In this document: positions 19,561 to 28,097 of the stretch, in pieces
How the letters are laid out: each line of letters begins with the position of its first letter
How positions within the stretch are numbered: the first letter of the stretch is position 1
DNA from: Lachnospiraceae bacterium
GTDB taxonomy: Bacteria; Bacillota; Clostridia; Lachnospirales; Lachnospiraceae
DNA length: 64,000 bases
Assembly (NCBI GenBank): GCA_021202075.1
Contig: JAJQDT010000044.1
Location: forward strand, 25,520 to 89,519
Reading direction: 5' to 3'
The notes under the pieces: generated by a model
What the model saw: the letters and a program-made list of their open reading frames with translations, nothing else
What the model was told of the DNA's origin: nothing
Databases searched by the model: none
Program-made: the position numbers and the translations under genes

Positions 19561-20502
19561 TCAATTAGTGGAGCTGTCCTCTTTTTTAGTTGTCAGATCC
19601 CGCATTAGCTTTTTTAAAGACATATCTTCAGAAAGCCGGTCGGAATTGTTCTGTCTTTTTTTCTTCTGCTTTTTCTGATTTGTATCCGGATCTCCGTTGT
19701 ATCCGTATGCAGGATATGGCTGTGAGCCTGTATAGCCCTGTTGGTACGGGGATGTCTGCCGATTCCGGTACGTCTGGCTGTTCGGGTTCGGCTGGCTTCC
19801 CTGGTAAATCTGTTGATTCTGGTACGGCTGCCCATTTTGAAAGGCCTGCGGATTCTGATACGGCTGTCTGCTTTGAAAGGCTTGCTGCCCCCGGTATGCC
19901 TGCTGACCCTGATATGACTGATTATCTGGATAACGGGGCGGATAGATTGAGTTCCGGTTATCATGGTATTCTTCAGAGGCGGCTGCCTCATTCCCTGCTT
20001 TTTTCTTCCTTTTCCCAAATGGACGGAAGATAGTTTTTCGCCCGGTCCAGCCGACGATGCGCACCAGAATAATTCCCCAGAAGATGCCGAACGAATCAAT
20101 CAGCACGTCGCGCACAGTGGAGCCGCGGCCGCTTACAAAGGACTGATGGTATTCATCCGTGCAGGCAAAGGCGACACAGAACAGTCCGGCGACGAACATC
20201 AATGGCAGCCCGTGCAGTCCGTAGACGTACAGAGGAAAAGCGACCGCAATCGCCAGGGCAAAGTATTCAGTCATATGGGCAAGCTTCCGCACAACGCCAT
20301 TGAAGCGTGTCGCGAGGCTGGATATTTCGTGGGGCTGCAGCCCCGCGTCCAGCACGACATTGCCCGCCTCCACCATGGTGTAGCTCACTTCATAACTGAG
20401 AGCAGACGAAGTCTCCGCGTCCTGTGCGGAAAAGGAATAGATCATATACATAAGAAGAAGCGCCGGTACAAAGGACAGGGGCTTTAACAGCTTTACAATC
20501 AT
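19561..20502 (-). CDS. VanZ-family membrane protein with Gln/Tyr-rich tail
   Basis: A 313-residue protein. Residues 1-155 are a VanZ-like domain with about four membrane spans and the family motifs FSAQ, RKLAHMTEYFALA and DEYHQSFVSGRGSTVRDVLIDSFG. VanZ of Enterococcus gives low-level teicoplanin resistance, but chromosomal homologs have no settled role. Residues about 185-285 are an unusual low-complexity cytosolic tail of QAFQ/QPYQN/QTYRN-like repeats, followed by a Lys-rich end. The ATG follows AAAGGAGT on the minus strand and a promoter lies just upstream. Confidence 0.85.
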   Translation of the reverse strand: MIVKLLKPLSFVPALLLMYMIYSFSAQDAETSSALSYEVSYTMVEAGNVVLDAGLQPHEISSLATRFNGVVRKLAHMTEYFALAIAVAFPLYVYGLHGLPLMFVAGLFCVAFACTDEYHQSFVSGRGSTVRDVLIDSFGIFWGIILVRIVGWTGRKTIFRPFGKRKKKAGNEAAASEEYHDNRNSIYPPRYPDNQSYQGQQAYRGQQAFQSRQPYQNPQAFQNGQPYQNQQIYQGSQPNPNSQTYRNRQTSPYQQGYTGSQPYPAYGYNGDPDTNQKKQKKKRQNNSDRLSEDMSLKKLMRDLTTKKEDSSTN

Positions 20503-20516
20503 ATATAACTCCTTTC

Positions 20517-20545
20517 ATATTAAGTACTGTCTATCGTACATTCAA
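20517..20545 (-). promoter_or_regulatory. Promoter of the VanZ-family gene
   Basis: On the minus strand TTGAAT (20540-20545), 17-base spacer, TAATAT (20517-20522), then AAAGGAG and the start. Confidence 0.7.
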
Positions 20546-20750
20546 CAGGATATTCCGGGATTCTCCATCGTATTCTGTTGAAATGGTTTTATTATGGTTA
20601 TATAAGGCAATTAGAATTGTAGCATTTAAAACGGTTGGTGTCCACCCGTTTCAAAAAAATATAAGAAACCATTTAGAATTTGTTTCGAGTGATAAATCTA
20701 ATCAGGCAGGATGCAGCTTTAGCCGCAAAATTCGTTACCAGGCTCTGCGC

Positions 20751-20791
20751 AAAAGAAATAAGAGTGGCCGGAAACCACTCTTATTTCTTTT
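20751..20791 (-). terminator. Terminator of the secreted-protein gene
   Basis: Perfect 17-base inverted repeat, AAAAGAAATAAGAGTGG (20751-20767) with its complement at 20775-20791, giving T-rich ends on both strands; it lies 32 bases after the stop of the minus-strand gene. Confidence 0.9.
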
Positions 20792-20822
20792 GCGTATATC
20801 ATGTGAAGCGTATCTGAACAGA

Positions 20823-21455
20823 TTACTTCAGGTACTTATTGCGGTTCGCACTTGTGTTTTTATAAGAAGATGAAGTAAATGTCTTTGCCTTTTTTGAACC
20901 AACCAGGTTCTTCAGCTTTTTATCGAAAGCGGCCTTTGTAAGGCTTTTGGAATCAGTATAGTAGGAATAAGTAACACCCGTAACATTGCCGCCCGAATCC
21001 AGCGTGTACTCGATTTCATACGTCATAATAAGCTTTAGCTGACCGCCAGTCAATTTATAATAGAAATAGACATCTACAGGTCCATATGAATATGACAGAA
21101 CGGCGACGCCAGTCTTCTTGTAATAAGTATCAATCTGAAAGTTTTCATCATACAGCGCATCTTCGCTCAGTGCGATCACAGAGCCTTTTTTATAGGTATA
21201 CAGGCATCCATTGTAATACAATTCCGGAATCGTGTCATTATTGACATATGCAAGAGCGAACTTTTTACCTTTCCCATCTGACTTCTGGGCATTTTTGAGA
21301 AATACCTTGTACGCTTTGAGCGCGGAAGACTTCGTTGAAGCAGCCTCTGCCCTCTGCGCGGGAAGCATTGACATTGAAATCAGCAGAAATCCCAGTAAAA
21401 GTAAAAATCTCAAAATTTTTCCCTTAGAGTTTATTATAGTTTCCTGATCTTTCAT
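20823..21455 (-). CDS. Secreted protein of unknown function
   Basis: A 210-residue protein with a Sec signal peptide: Lys-containing start, hydrophobic stretch LRFLLLLGFLLISMSML and a likely cleavage after AEA near residue 39. The mature part is Lys/Tyr/Ser-rich and has the phrase FALAYVNNDTIPELYYNG, reminiscent of small extracellular Clostridia proteins that report D-I-P-E-L motifs, but I do not recognise a family with a known role. It has a strong promoter, an AGGAGG site and its own terminator, so it is a single-gene unit. Confidence 0.75.
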   Translation of the reverse strand: MKDQETIINSKGKILRFLLLLGFLLISMSMLPAQRAEAASTKSSALKAYKVFLKNAQKSDGKGKKFALAYVNNDTIPELYYNGCLYTYKKGSVIALSEDALYDENFQIDTYYKKTGVAVLSYSYGPVDVYFYYKLTGGQLKLIMTYEIEYTLDSGGNVTGVTYSYYTDSKSLTKAAFDKKLKNLVGSKKAKTFTSSSYKNTSANRNKYLK

Positions 21456-21490
21456 AACGCATATCCTCCTTCCAAATCATATCTAAATTT

Positions 21491-21519
21491 CTTATAGCAT
21501 AGTTGTTTGGCCTTGTCAA
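21491..21519 (-). promoter_or_regulatory. Promoter of the secreted-protein gene
   Basis: On the minus strand TTGACA (21514-21519), 17-base spacer, TATAAG (21491-21496). Confidence 0.85.
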
Positions 21520-21572
21520 TTGTTAGTTGAATTTTCGGTGGAAAAAAGAATTGTTAAAAATGAATAAAATGC

Positions 21573-21601
21573 TTGAACTGTTTGCAAATTTTTAGTAAAA
21601 T
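21573..21601 (+). promoter_or_regulatory. Promoter of the EF-G-like gene
   Basis: TTGAAC (21573-21578), 17-base spacer, TAAAAT (21596-21601). Confidence 0.6.
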
Positions 21602-21787
21602 GTAGCTATCTGGGATATTTCGCCGTATGGAATTTTTTGCGCAGTGAAATGGCAGCTGTATGAAGATTTTAGGAGAGCGCAGAGGTATGCGAAACGAAGC
21701 ATGACTTTGTTTTTTGCTGATTGGAAGTACTTTATGTGCACAGCGGGATGTCTGACGGTGAACAAATAAATTTGGAGGATGAAGATT

Positions 21788-23860
21788 ATGAATGTTTACA
21801 CCACTGACAAGATTCGCAACATCGTAATTCTCGGACATGGCGGTGCGGGAAAGACCAGCCTGACGGAGGCGATGGCCTATCTGTCCGGAATCACGAGCAG
21901 ACTTGGAAACGTAGCTGACGGAAATACCATCAGCGATTATGATAAAGAGGAGATTAAGAGAAAGTTTTCAATTACGACTTCGATGGTTCCGGTCGTCTGG
22001 GGCGATACGAAGATCAATGTTCTGGATACGCCGGGCTATTTTGATTTCGCCGGCGAGGCGGTTGAGGCATGTGCGGCAGCTGACGCGGCAATTATTGTGG
22101 TAAATGGAAAAAGCGGCGTGGAGGTCGGTACGCAGAAGGCATGGGATCTGTGCGAGAAGTTCAAGCTTCCGCGTTTCTTCTATGTGTCGAATATGGATTT
22201 TGACAATGCCAGCTACCGCAAGGTCGTTGAATCACTGACGGAGCTCTACGGCAAGAAGATTGCGCCGATCCATGTGCCGTTCCGTGAGAATGAGAAGTTT
22301 GTCGGCTATGTGAATGTGGTTAAGATGGCGGCCAGAAGATATGTGAATAAGCAGGAGAAGGTGGAGTGCCCGATTCCGGATTATCTTCAGGAGTATGTAG
22401 ACAAGTACCGTGAGAATCTGATTGAGGCGGTTGCGGAGACGAGTGAGGAGTTTATGGATCGCTATTTCAATGGGGAGGAGTTCTCAGAGGCAGAGATCAG
22501 AGCGGCGCTTCATACCAATGTCGGGGATGGCTCGATTGTTCCGGTGACGATGGGCGCCAGCGTGAACCTGCAGGGAATTCTGATTCTGCTTGATGACATC
22601 GTGAGCTACATGCCGTCGCCGGATAAACGCAAATTTGCCGGTGTGAACACGAAGACGAAGGAAGTATTTGAGGCAAATTACGATTTCTCGAAAACAAAAT
22701 CGGCTTACGTCTGGAAGACTCTTGTGGATCCGTTCATCGGAAAATATTCCTTTATCAAAGTGGCCTCCGGTGTTATCAAGGGAGACGACACACTTTACAA
22801 TGACGCGAAGGGCACAGAGGATCGTGTGGGCAAGCTCTATGTGATGGAGGGTAGCAAGCCGGTCGAGGTGAAGGAACTGCATGCGGGCGATATCGGAGCG
22901 ATTGGAAAGATTGAGGCTTCGACGGGGGATACGCTCTCGACAAAGTCTGCTCCGATTGCTTACGGGAAGATTGAGGTGCCGGTTCCGTATACCTATAAGA
23001 GATATGAGCCGAAGGTGCGCGGCGAGGAAGACAAGGTCGCGCAGGCGCTGACGAAGATGGCGCAGGAGGATCTGACGCTGAAGGTGGTGAACGATGGCGA
23101 GAACCGCCAGACGCTGCTGTATGGTCTGGGCGATCAGCATCTGGACATTGTTGTGAGCCGTCTTCTGACCAAGTACAAAGTAGATGTGAATCTGGAGAAG
23201 CCGAAGGTGGCGTTCCGTGAAACCATCCGGAAGAGCTCTGATGTTGATTCCAAGTATAAGAAGCAGTCCGGCGGTCACGGGCAGTATGGTCATGTAAAGA
23301 TGCGTTTTTCACCGATGGATTCGCTGGATGAGGCGTATGAGTTCTCTCAGGAGGTCGTTGGCGGAGCAGTTCCGAAGAACTATTTCCCGGCGGTGGAGAA
23401 GGGCATTGCTGACTCCTGCCAGAAGGGACCTCTTGCCGGATATCCGGTCGTTGGTGTGAAGGCCGTGCTTTACGATGGCTCCTATCATCCGGTAGATTCC
23501 TCTGAGATGGCATTCAAGACTGCAGCATCTCAGGCGTTCAAGAAAGGCTTCATGGATGCGAGCCCGGTACTGCTTGAGCCGATTGCTTCTGTGAAGGTCA
23601 CCGTGCCGGATAAGTTCACCGGTGATGTCATGGGCGATCTGAACAAGAGACGCGGTCGTGTGCTCGGCATGAATCCGGATCACAAGGGCAACACGATTGT
23701 CGAGGCGGATGTGCCGATGTCCGAGCTGTATGGCTATTCAACGCAGCTGCGATCCATGACCGGCGGCTCCGGAGATTTCACTTACGAATTCGCACGCTAT
23801 GAGCAGGCTCCGAACGATGTGCAGGAGCGCGAGATCGCGGCAAGAAAGAGCGAAGAGTAA
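21788..23860 (+). CDS. EF-G-like translational GTPase (second EF-G paralog)
   Basis: A 690-residue GTPase of the EF-G-like group. The P loop GHGGAGKTSL, DTPGYFDF and SNMDFDN in place of the usual NKMD are visible, followed by EF-G domains II-V with GGHGQYGHVKMRF and the C-terminal YSTQLRSMTGGSGDFTYEFARYEQ. It is clearly distinct from the canonical fusA at 53293. Such paralogs are common in Clostridia, with proposed roles in recycling or stress; the function is unproven. I chose the ATG at 21788, nine bases after GGAGG, because the ATG at 21779 abuts the ribosome site. Confidence 0.9.
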   Translation: MNVYTTDKIRNIVILGHGGAGKTSLTEAMAYLSGITSRLGNVADGNTISDYDKEEIKRKFSITTSMVPVVWGDTKINVLDTPGYFDFAGEAVEACAAADAAIIVVNGKSGVEVGTQKAWDLCEKFKLPRFFYVSNMDFDNASYRKVVESLTELYGKKIAPIHVPFRENEKFVGYVNVVKMAARRYVNKQEKVECPIPDYLQEYVDKYRENLIEAVAETSEEFMDRYFNGEEFSEAEIRAALHTNVGDGSIVPVTMGASVNLQGILILLDDIVSYMPSPDKRKFAGVNTKTKEVFEANYDFSKTKSAYVWKTLVDPFIGKYSFIKVASGVIKGDDTLYNDAKGTEDRVGKLYVMEGSKPVEVKELHAGDIGAIGKIEASTGDTLSTKSAPIAYGKIEVPVPYTYKRYEPKVRGEEDKVAQALTKMAQEDLTLKVVNDGENRQTLLYGLGDQHLDIVVSRLLTKYKVDVNLEKPKVAFRETIRKSSDVDSKYKKQSGGHGQYGHVKMRFSPMDSLDEAYEFSQEVVGGAVPKNYFPAVEKGIADSCQKGPLAGYPVVGVKAVLYDGSYHPVDSSEMAFKTAASQAFKKGFMDASPVLLEPIASVKVTVPDKFTGDVMGDLNKRRGRVLGMNPDHKGNTIVEADVPMSELYGYSTQLRSMTGGSGDFTYEFARYEQAPNDVQEREIAARKSEE

Positions 23861-23892
23861 GTGATTCAAAATTGTTCCATTATATTGAATTT

Positions 23893-23933
23893 AAACGGGC
23901 GGGAGACTTCGATTGTCTTCTGCCCGTTTTTCT
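23893..23933 (+). terminator. Terminator of the EF-G-like gene
   Basis: AAACGGGC (23893-23900) pairs with GCCCGTTT (23922-23929), continuing inward through GAGAC/GTCTT, followed by a T run. Confidence 0.85.
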
Positions 23934-24033
23934 TCGTTGAACAACAGACACTTTTTGGATATATACGCCCCCGGCGAGACGAAGGCCGTTTTTTGCCAAA
24001 AAAAATGTTGTCAGGCTTTTGTGTGTAAAATGA

Positions 24034-24080
24034 AAAAGACCGCGGCAGAATGTGAATGACACATTCCACCGCGGTCTTTT
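24034..24080 (-). terminator. Terminator of the tat-rnf cluster
   Basis: AAAAGACCGCGG (24034-24045) pairs with CCGCGGTCTTTT (24069-24080), with an inner AATGTG/CACATT stem. Read on the minus strand it lies 20 bases after rnfB and ends in TTTTT. Confidence 0.9.
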
Positions 24081-24098
24081 CATAGAATTCCTAAAAAC

Positions 24099-24887
24099 TT
24101 ACCTCATCACAATCGCTTTTGCCGGACATTTTTCCGCGCATTTTCCGCATCCAACACATTTCTCATAATCGATATGCGCGATGTTGTTTTCTACTGTGAT
24201 GGCGTCGTGTTCGCACTGTTTCATACAGAGCTTACAGCCAATGCAGCCAATGTCGCAGCTCTTCTTCACGGCGGGACCTCTGTCCTTGCTGGAGCAGCGC
24301 ACAGCATAGACTGCTTTGTCCGGAATCAGCTCAATCAGATGCTTCGGGCAGGCGGAAACGCATTTGCCGCAGGCTTTGCACAGACTGCGGTCGACAACGG
24401 CTACTCCGTTCTGGACGCTGATGGCGCCAAACTGACAGGCTTTTACGCAGGAGCCAAGACCCAGACAGCCGTAGTCGCAGGCCCATGGAGAGAGGCCGCT
24501 CGCGACCGCGGCAGCGCAGTCGTGGATGCCGATGTAATTGCTCTGCTGTGTGGTGTGCTCACAGGAACCGGAGCATTTGACAAACGCAACCTGCTTTTCC
24601 TGCGCGTCCGCACTCACGCCCATGACCTGGCTGATTTTTTCTGCAACTGGAGCGCCGCCGACCGGACAGCCGTTGACCGGCGCTTCCCCTTTCGCAATGG
24701 CAGCCGCCATCGCGTCACAGCCGGCGTAGCCGCACCCGCCGCAGTTGTTTCCCGGCAGGTATTCGCGGACCGCGAGCTGTTTTTCATCTACTTCTACTTT
24801 AAATTTTTTTCCGACATTGATCAGGAGCATACCCATCACAAAGCCGATCACCGCTACGGTTACCGTAGCGATCAGTACAGGATACAT
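24099..24887 (-). CDS. rnfB: Rnf complex subunit RnfB (iron-sulfur)
   Basis: A 262-residue membrane-anchored, cytosol-facing ferredoxin-like subunit that takes electrons from ferredoxin into the Rnf complex. One N-terminal membrane helix (about 4-25) is followed by the Fe-S domain with NNCGGCGYAGCD and further Cys motifs CPVGG, CSGSCEH and DYGCLGLGSC, then two 2[4Fe-4S] pairs including CKACGKCVSACP, CIGCKLCMKQC and CVGCGKCAEKCP. It is the last gene of the minus-strand cluster; a 168-base gap with no gene separates it from rnfA. Some Clostridia RnfB proteins are longer with extra clusters. Confidence 0.96.
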   Translation of the reverse strand: MYPVLIATVTVAVIGFVMGMLLINVGKKFKVEVDEKQLAVREYLPGNNCGGCGYAGCDAMAAAIAKGEAPVNGCPVGGAPVAEKISQVMGVSADAQEKQVAFVKCSGSCEHTTQQSNYIGIHDCAAAVASGLSPWACDYGCLGLGSCVKACQFGAISVQNGVAVVDRSLCKACGKCVSACPKHLIELIPDKAVYAVRCSSKDRGPAVKKSCDIGCIGCKLCMKQCEHDAITVENNIAHIDYEKCVGCGKCAEKCPAKAIVMR

Positions 24888-25055
24888 ATTCTACCTCCTT
24901 GCTGGAATTCTTATTTCTTATTCGGCAGGAAAGCTCTCCGAACCTCCCTGTCGAACAAAGACTTATGCGCACGGAAGCGTAAGGTATTTTATTGCTTCAC
25001 AATACGCAATCCGAAGGCTCAAAACCGGAGACGCTTCGCTGCTCATTGCTGCTCA

Positions 25056-25634
25056 TCAGAGTGACAGCCCGCTAAAGCCCATAAACGCGATGGACATCAG
25101 GGCAGCAGAGAGCAGAACTACCGGCGCCCCGCGGAACGGAGCCGGAATGGCAGATTCGTCGATGCGCTCACGGATACCGGCGAGCACGACAATCGCGATG
25201 GTGTACCCAACTGCGGTTCCGAAACCGGCGAATACGCTTTCAACGAAATTGTAGCCATCCTGCACATTGGTCAGAGCCACGCCGAGCACGGCGCAGTTCG
25301 TGGTAATCAGCGGGAGATAGATGCCCAGTGCCTGATAGAGAGGCGGAGCGACTTTTTTCAGGAACATTTCAACGATCTGCACCAGGGTCGCGATGACCAG
25401 GATAAATACGATGGTGTTCAGATACGTCAGATCCAGAGGCTCCAGGATGAATGTATACAGCAGGTTCGCGACGGCTGAGGCGATCGTGATGACAAAGATA
25501 ACCGCCGCGCCGAGGCTGGCTGAGGTTTTTATTTGCTTTGAGACGCCGAGGAATGAGCAGATTCCAAGGAACTGACTCAGCACAACGTTATCAATCAAAG
25601 CGGTCGTGATAATGATTAAAAACAGAGAATTCAT
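25056..25634 (-). CDS. rnfA: Rnf complex subunit RnfA (integral membrane)
   Basis: A 192-residue subunit with six predicted membrane helices. RnfA and RnfE are homologous, inverted-topology proteins that together hold a [2Fe-2S] cluster inside the membrane. Landmarks are DNVVLSQFLGICSFLGVS near the N terminus (with the cluster Cys) and LTTNCAVLGVAL-like LPLITTNCAVLGVALTN. Its start overlaps the rnfE stop by four bases, indicating coupled translation. Confidence 0.96.
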   Translation of the reverse strand: MNSLFLIIITTALIDNVVLSQFLGICSFLGVSKQIKTSASLGAAVIFVITIASAVANLLYTFILEPLDLTYLNTIVFILVIATLVQIVEMFLKKVAPPLYQALGIYLPLITTNCAVLGVALTNVQDGYNFVESVFAGFGTAVGYTIAIVVLAGIRERIDESAIPAPFRGAPVVLLSAALMSIAFMGFSGLSL

Positions 25635-26320
25635 GCTTTGGTCGCCTCCTTGTTATCTGTAGTGTCCCCGTGAGTGATGGAACAGGTCGCGCAGCAGCCG
25701 TCACATCCTTCTACTTTTTTGTTTGCTTCGGTATGAATATGTACAGCATTCATAATGGCGATGATGAACGCGATCACGAGGAATGCGCCCGGAGCCTTTA
25801 CGAATATGGCGATGGGCGGTACCGAATCCGGCAGAAGTGTGTATCCGAACGCGGTTCCCGCTCCGACCAGCTCCCGGACCAGACCGATGACGGTCAGGGC
25901 GATGGTAAATCCAAGCCCCATGCCGATGCCGTCGAATACCGCGAGATCAGGGGTGTGCTTATTTGCATATGCTTCCGCGCGGCCGAGGATGATGCAGTTA
26001 ACTACAATCAGTGGAATGTAAATGCCCAGCGCGTCGTAGAGCCCGGGTGTGTACGCCTGCATCAGCAGGTCGACAATGGTCACGAGCGAGGCCGTGATCA
26101 CAATGTAGGCCGGGAGCCGCACTTCGTCCGGTATGACATTGCGCAGCGCTGAGATGATCAGGTTTGAAAAAATCAGGACGATCATGGAGGAGATGCCCAT
26201 GCCGATTCCGTTGATGGCGGACGTCGTCACCGCGAGGGTAGGACACATACCAAGCATCAGGATCAGCGAGGGGTTTTCCTTCACAACGCCATTATAAATC
26301 CGTTCCAGATATTGGTTCAT
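25631..26320 (-). CDS. rnfE: Rnf complex subunit RnfE (integral membrane)
   Basis: A 229-residue partner of RnfA with six membrane helices. It shows NPSLILMLGMCPTLAVTTSA with the cluster Cys and LIVVNCIILGRAEAYANK. The last 35 residues are soluble and carry VEGCDGCCATCSITHGD, a Cys-rich tail that may be a local feature. The gene lies after the rnfDG fusion, separated by about 220 bases containing structured repeats, and runs into rnfA by a four-base overlap. Confidence 0.95.
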   Translation of the reverse strand: MNQYLERIYNGVVKENPSLILMLGMCPTLAVTTSAINGIGMGISSMIVLIFSNLIISALRNVIPDEVRLPAYIVITASLVTIVDLLMQAYTPGLYDALGIYIPLIVVNCIILGRAEAYANKHTPDLAVFDGIGMGLGFTIALTVIGLVRELVGAGTAFGYTLLPDSVPPIAIFVKAPGAFLVIAFIIAIMNAVHIHTEANKKVEGCDGCCATCSITHGDTTDNKEATKA

Positions 26321-26344
26321 TCTTTGTTCTCTCCTTTATATATC

Positions 26345-26448
26345 CTGCATCGGTTTTTGATGCAGGAAATATTCCGATTTGCAAAGCAAATCGAGAATGG
26401 TACTGCAGGCCACGTCTTGCGCTTCAGCGCAATTATAAATGACGTGGC
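26345..26448 (-). repeat. Structured repeats between rnfDG and rnfE
   Basis: Three hairpins inside the operon: CTGCATC/GATGCAG (about 26345-26365), CGATTTGC (26375-26382) / GCAAATCG (26386-26393), and GCCACGTC (26409-26416) / GACGTGGC (26441-26448) enclosing TTGCGCT/AGCGCAA. The last has the same outer-stem plus inner-hairpin form, in minus orientation, as the family B copies. The second recurs at 46800-46818. They may adjust mRNA stability between rnfDG and rnfEAB. Confidence 0.6.
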
Positions 26449-26539
26449 TTACCTTTTTATGTCCCGCAGCTTATTGACAGTGGATATGCAGCGGTCTGCA
26501 GAATATGCCCAAAGAGCGGCCGCAAACCGGGCATACTCG

Positions 26540-28087
26540 TTATCCAATATTTGCCGCGAAGAAAGCGAGTGCGGTATTGACCGCGTTGACGACAGCTCCG
26601 GAGGAGGTGGAAGCACCGGATACGGTGTCGATTTCATTCTCTTCGGTGGATCCGCCGGATTTGTTCAGGATGAATGCATCGGTATTGACACCCTCAAACT
26701 GGCTCTTGAAGGCGTCCTCGTCGACACGCATGCCCATGCCGGCCGTTTCGTTCAGGGTGGTGAAAGCAATCTTAACCACTGTACCATCCGTGGTGAGGCC
26801 GACAGAGAGGGTGATATCGCCGTCAAAGCCATCTCCGCTTGTGACGCTGATGACGTATCCGACGATTTCGCCGTTCGCGTCATATCCGACGACTGCGTCA
26901 TTGATATAGGTCTTGCCAAAAGCAGAATCATAGATCTCTTCACCGAGTGCTTCAATTGCCGCGTCCAGATCGGAGTCATATTTGAAGGATTCCGCATCCG
27001 GGCAAACTTCCTGGTAAGAAGCCAGACTGTCTGCCATTTCCTGCTCCTCAATTTTGGATTTGGTCATCGCGTAGACACCGCTTAACAGCAGGCCTGCGAC
27101 GAGGGTAATTACCGTCAGGTTGATGGCAGCCTTCGGGAATTCGCGCTCCTTATATTCGCCGCCCTTGTAGCCGAGAGGCTTCGGGATCGGCAGCTTGTCA
27201 ATGAACGGAACGAGCATATTGGAGATAATGATTGCATAGCTGAAGGAGTCAGCGGAAGAACCGTATACACGGAACAGGCCGCCGAGAATACCGATGATCG
27301 CGCCATAGACGATGTGTCCGCGCGAGGTCACCGGACTGGTCACCGGGTCGGTTGCCATGAAGAAGGCTCCCATCAGAAGTCCGCCGCCGCAGATCTGGGC
27401 GATCAGGTAAGCCGGGACAAATCCGCCCTCGCCGAAAATCCCCATAAATAAGGTGAAGGCGACGATACAGGAAACCGGAATTTCCAGTGTGATCCCTCCG
27501 GCTGCCCACAGGTACATACCGCCGATCAGCAGTGCCAGTGCCGAACCGCCGATCACACCGTTTGTGGTGCCCAGGTAAATCCTTGCGACGTTGACGGCAT
27601 CGCCGGCATTCAGTGCGGCGAGCGGGGTCGCGGAGCTGACGCCGTCTACGCTGAAGTTCGTCATGGCAGTGCCGAACGAAATCAGCAGGAAGCAGCGTGC
27701 TGCGAGCGCAGGGTTCAAAAAGTTCTTTCCAAGTCCGCCAAAAAAGCATTTCACAACCAGAATCGCAAACATGGAGCCGAGAATCGGCAGATAGAGCGGC
27801 GCTTCCGGCGGAAGAGAGAGCGCCAGCAGCAGGCCGGTCACGACCGCGCTTCCGTCCTTAACGGTGTTGGGCCGCTTTGCGATGTAGTCAAATACGTATT
27901 CTGACAGCACGGCGGTAAGGACGGAGAGCAGAACCACGAGAAACGCGTGCAGTCCGTATCGCACAATGCCAAAAACAGTAGCCGGCATCAGAGCCAGTAC
28001 GACATCCAGCATGACCTGTCCGGTTGTGAGCTTACTGCTTCGGATATGAGGGCTGGAAGAAATATTTAAAAGCTGTTTTTCATTCAT
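26540..28087 (-). CDS. rnfD: Rnf subunits D and G fused in one protein
   Basis: A 515-residue fusion. Residues 1-308 are RnfD, with about nine membrane helices and the flavinylation motif DGVSSATPLA (Thr154), plus DPVTSPVTSRG. Residues about 318-515 are RnfG: one membrane helix (AINLTVITLVAGLLLSGVYA), an extracytosolic FMN-binding domain, and the attachment motif DTVSGASTSS, with Ser493 where Thr is usual. RnfD and RnfG each carry covalent FMN added by ApbE in characterised complexes. Most organisms encode them separately. The joined reading frame is continuous with no ribosome site at the junction. It follows rnfC by 10 bases. Confidence 0.93.
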   Translation of the reverse strand: MNEKQLLNISSSPHIRSSKLTTGQVMLDVVLALMPATVFGIVRYGLHAFLVVLLSVLTAVLSEYVFDYIAKRPNTVKDGSAVVTGLLLALSLPPEAPLYLPILGSMFAILVVKCFFGGLGKNFLNPALAARCFLLISFGTAMTNFSVDGVSSATPLAALNAGDAVNVARIYLGTTNGVIGGSALALLIGGMYLWAAGGITLEIPVSCIVAFTLFMGIFGEGGFVPAYLIAQICGGGLLMGAFFMATDPVTSPVTSRGHIVYGAIIGILGGLFRVYGSSADSFSYAIIISNMLVPFIDKLPIPKPLGYKGGEYKEREFPKAAINLTVITLVAGLLLSGVYAMTKSKIEEQEMADSLASYQEVCPDAESFKYDSDLDAAIEALGEEIYDSAFGKTYINDAVVGYDANGEIVGYVISVTSGDGFDGDITLSVGLTTDGTVVKIAFTTLNETAGMGMRVDEDAFKSQFEGVNTDAFILNKSGGSTEENEIDTVSGASTSSGAVVNAVNTALAFFAANIG

Positions 28088-28097
28088 GTCTCATCCC

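Larger units (their letters stand above)
20503..20822. other. Intergenic region with promoter, degenerate repeat and terminator
   Basis: Holds the minus-strand VanZ promoter (20517-20545), a structured repeat at about 20702-20749 containing GCTTTAGCCGC and resembling 37099-37146, and the terminator at 20751-20791. A plus-strand open frame across it is made of these elements and is not a gene. Confidence 0.5.
21456..21787. other. Divergent intergenic region
   Basis: Contains the minus-strand promoter of the secreted-protein gene (21491-21519) and the plus-strand promoter of the EF-G-like gene (21573-21601), leaving a leader of about 180 bases for the latter. I see no clear riboswitch or ORF. 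Confidence 0.5.

Noticed and set aside
20583..20873. A 96-residue plus-strand open frame
   Set aside because: It runs through a structured repeat, a terminator and the antisense end of the secreted-protein gene, with no ribosome site.
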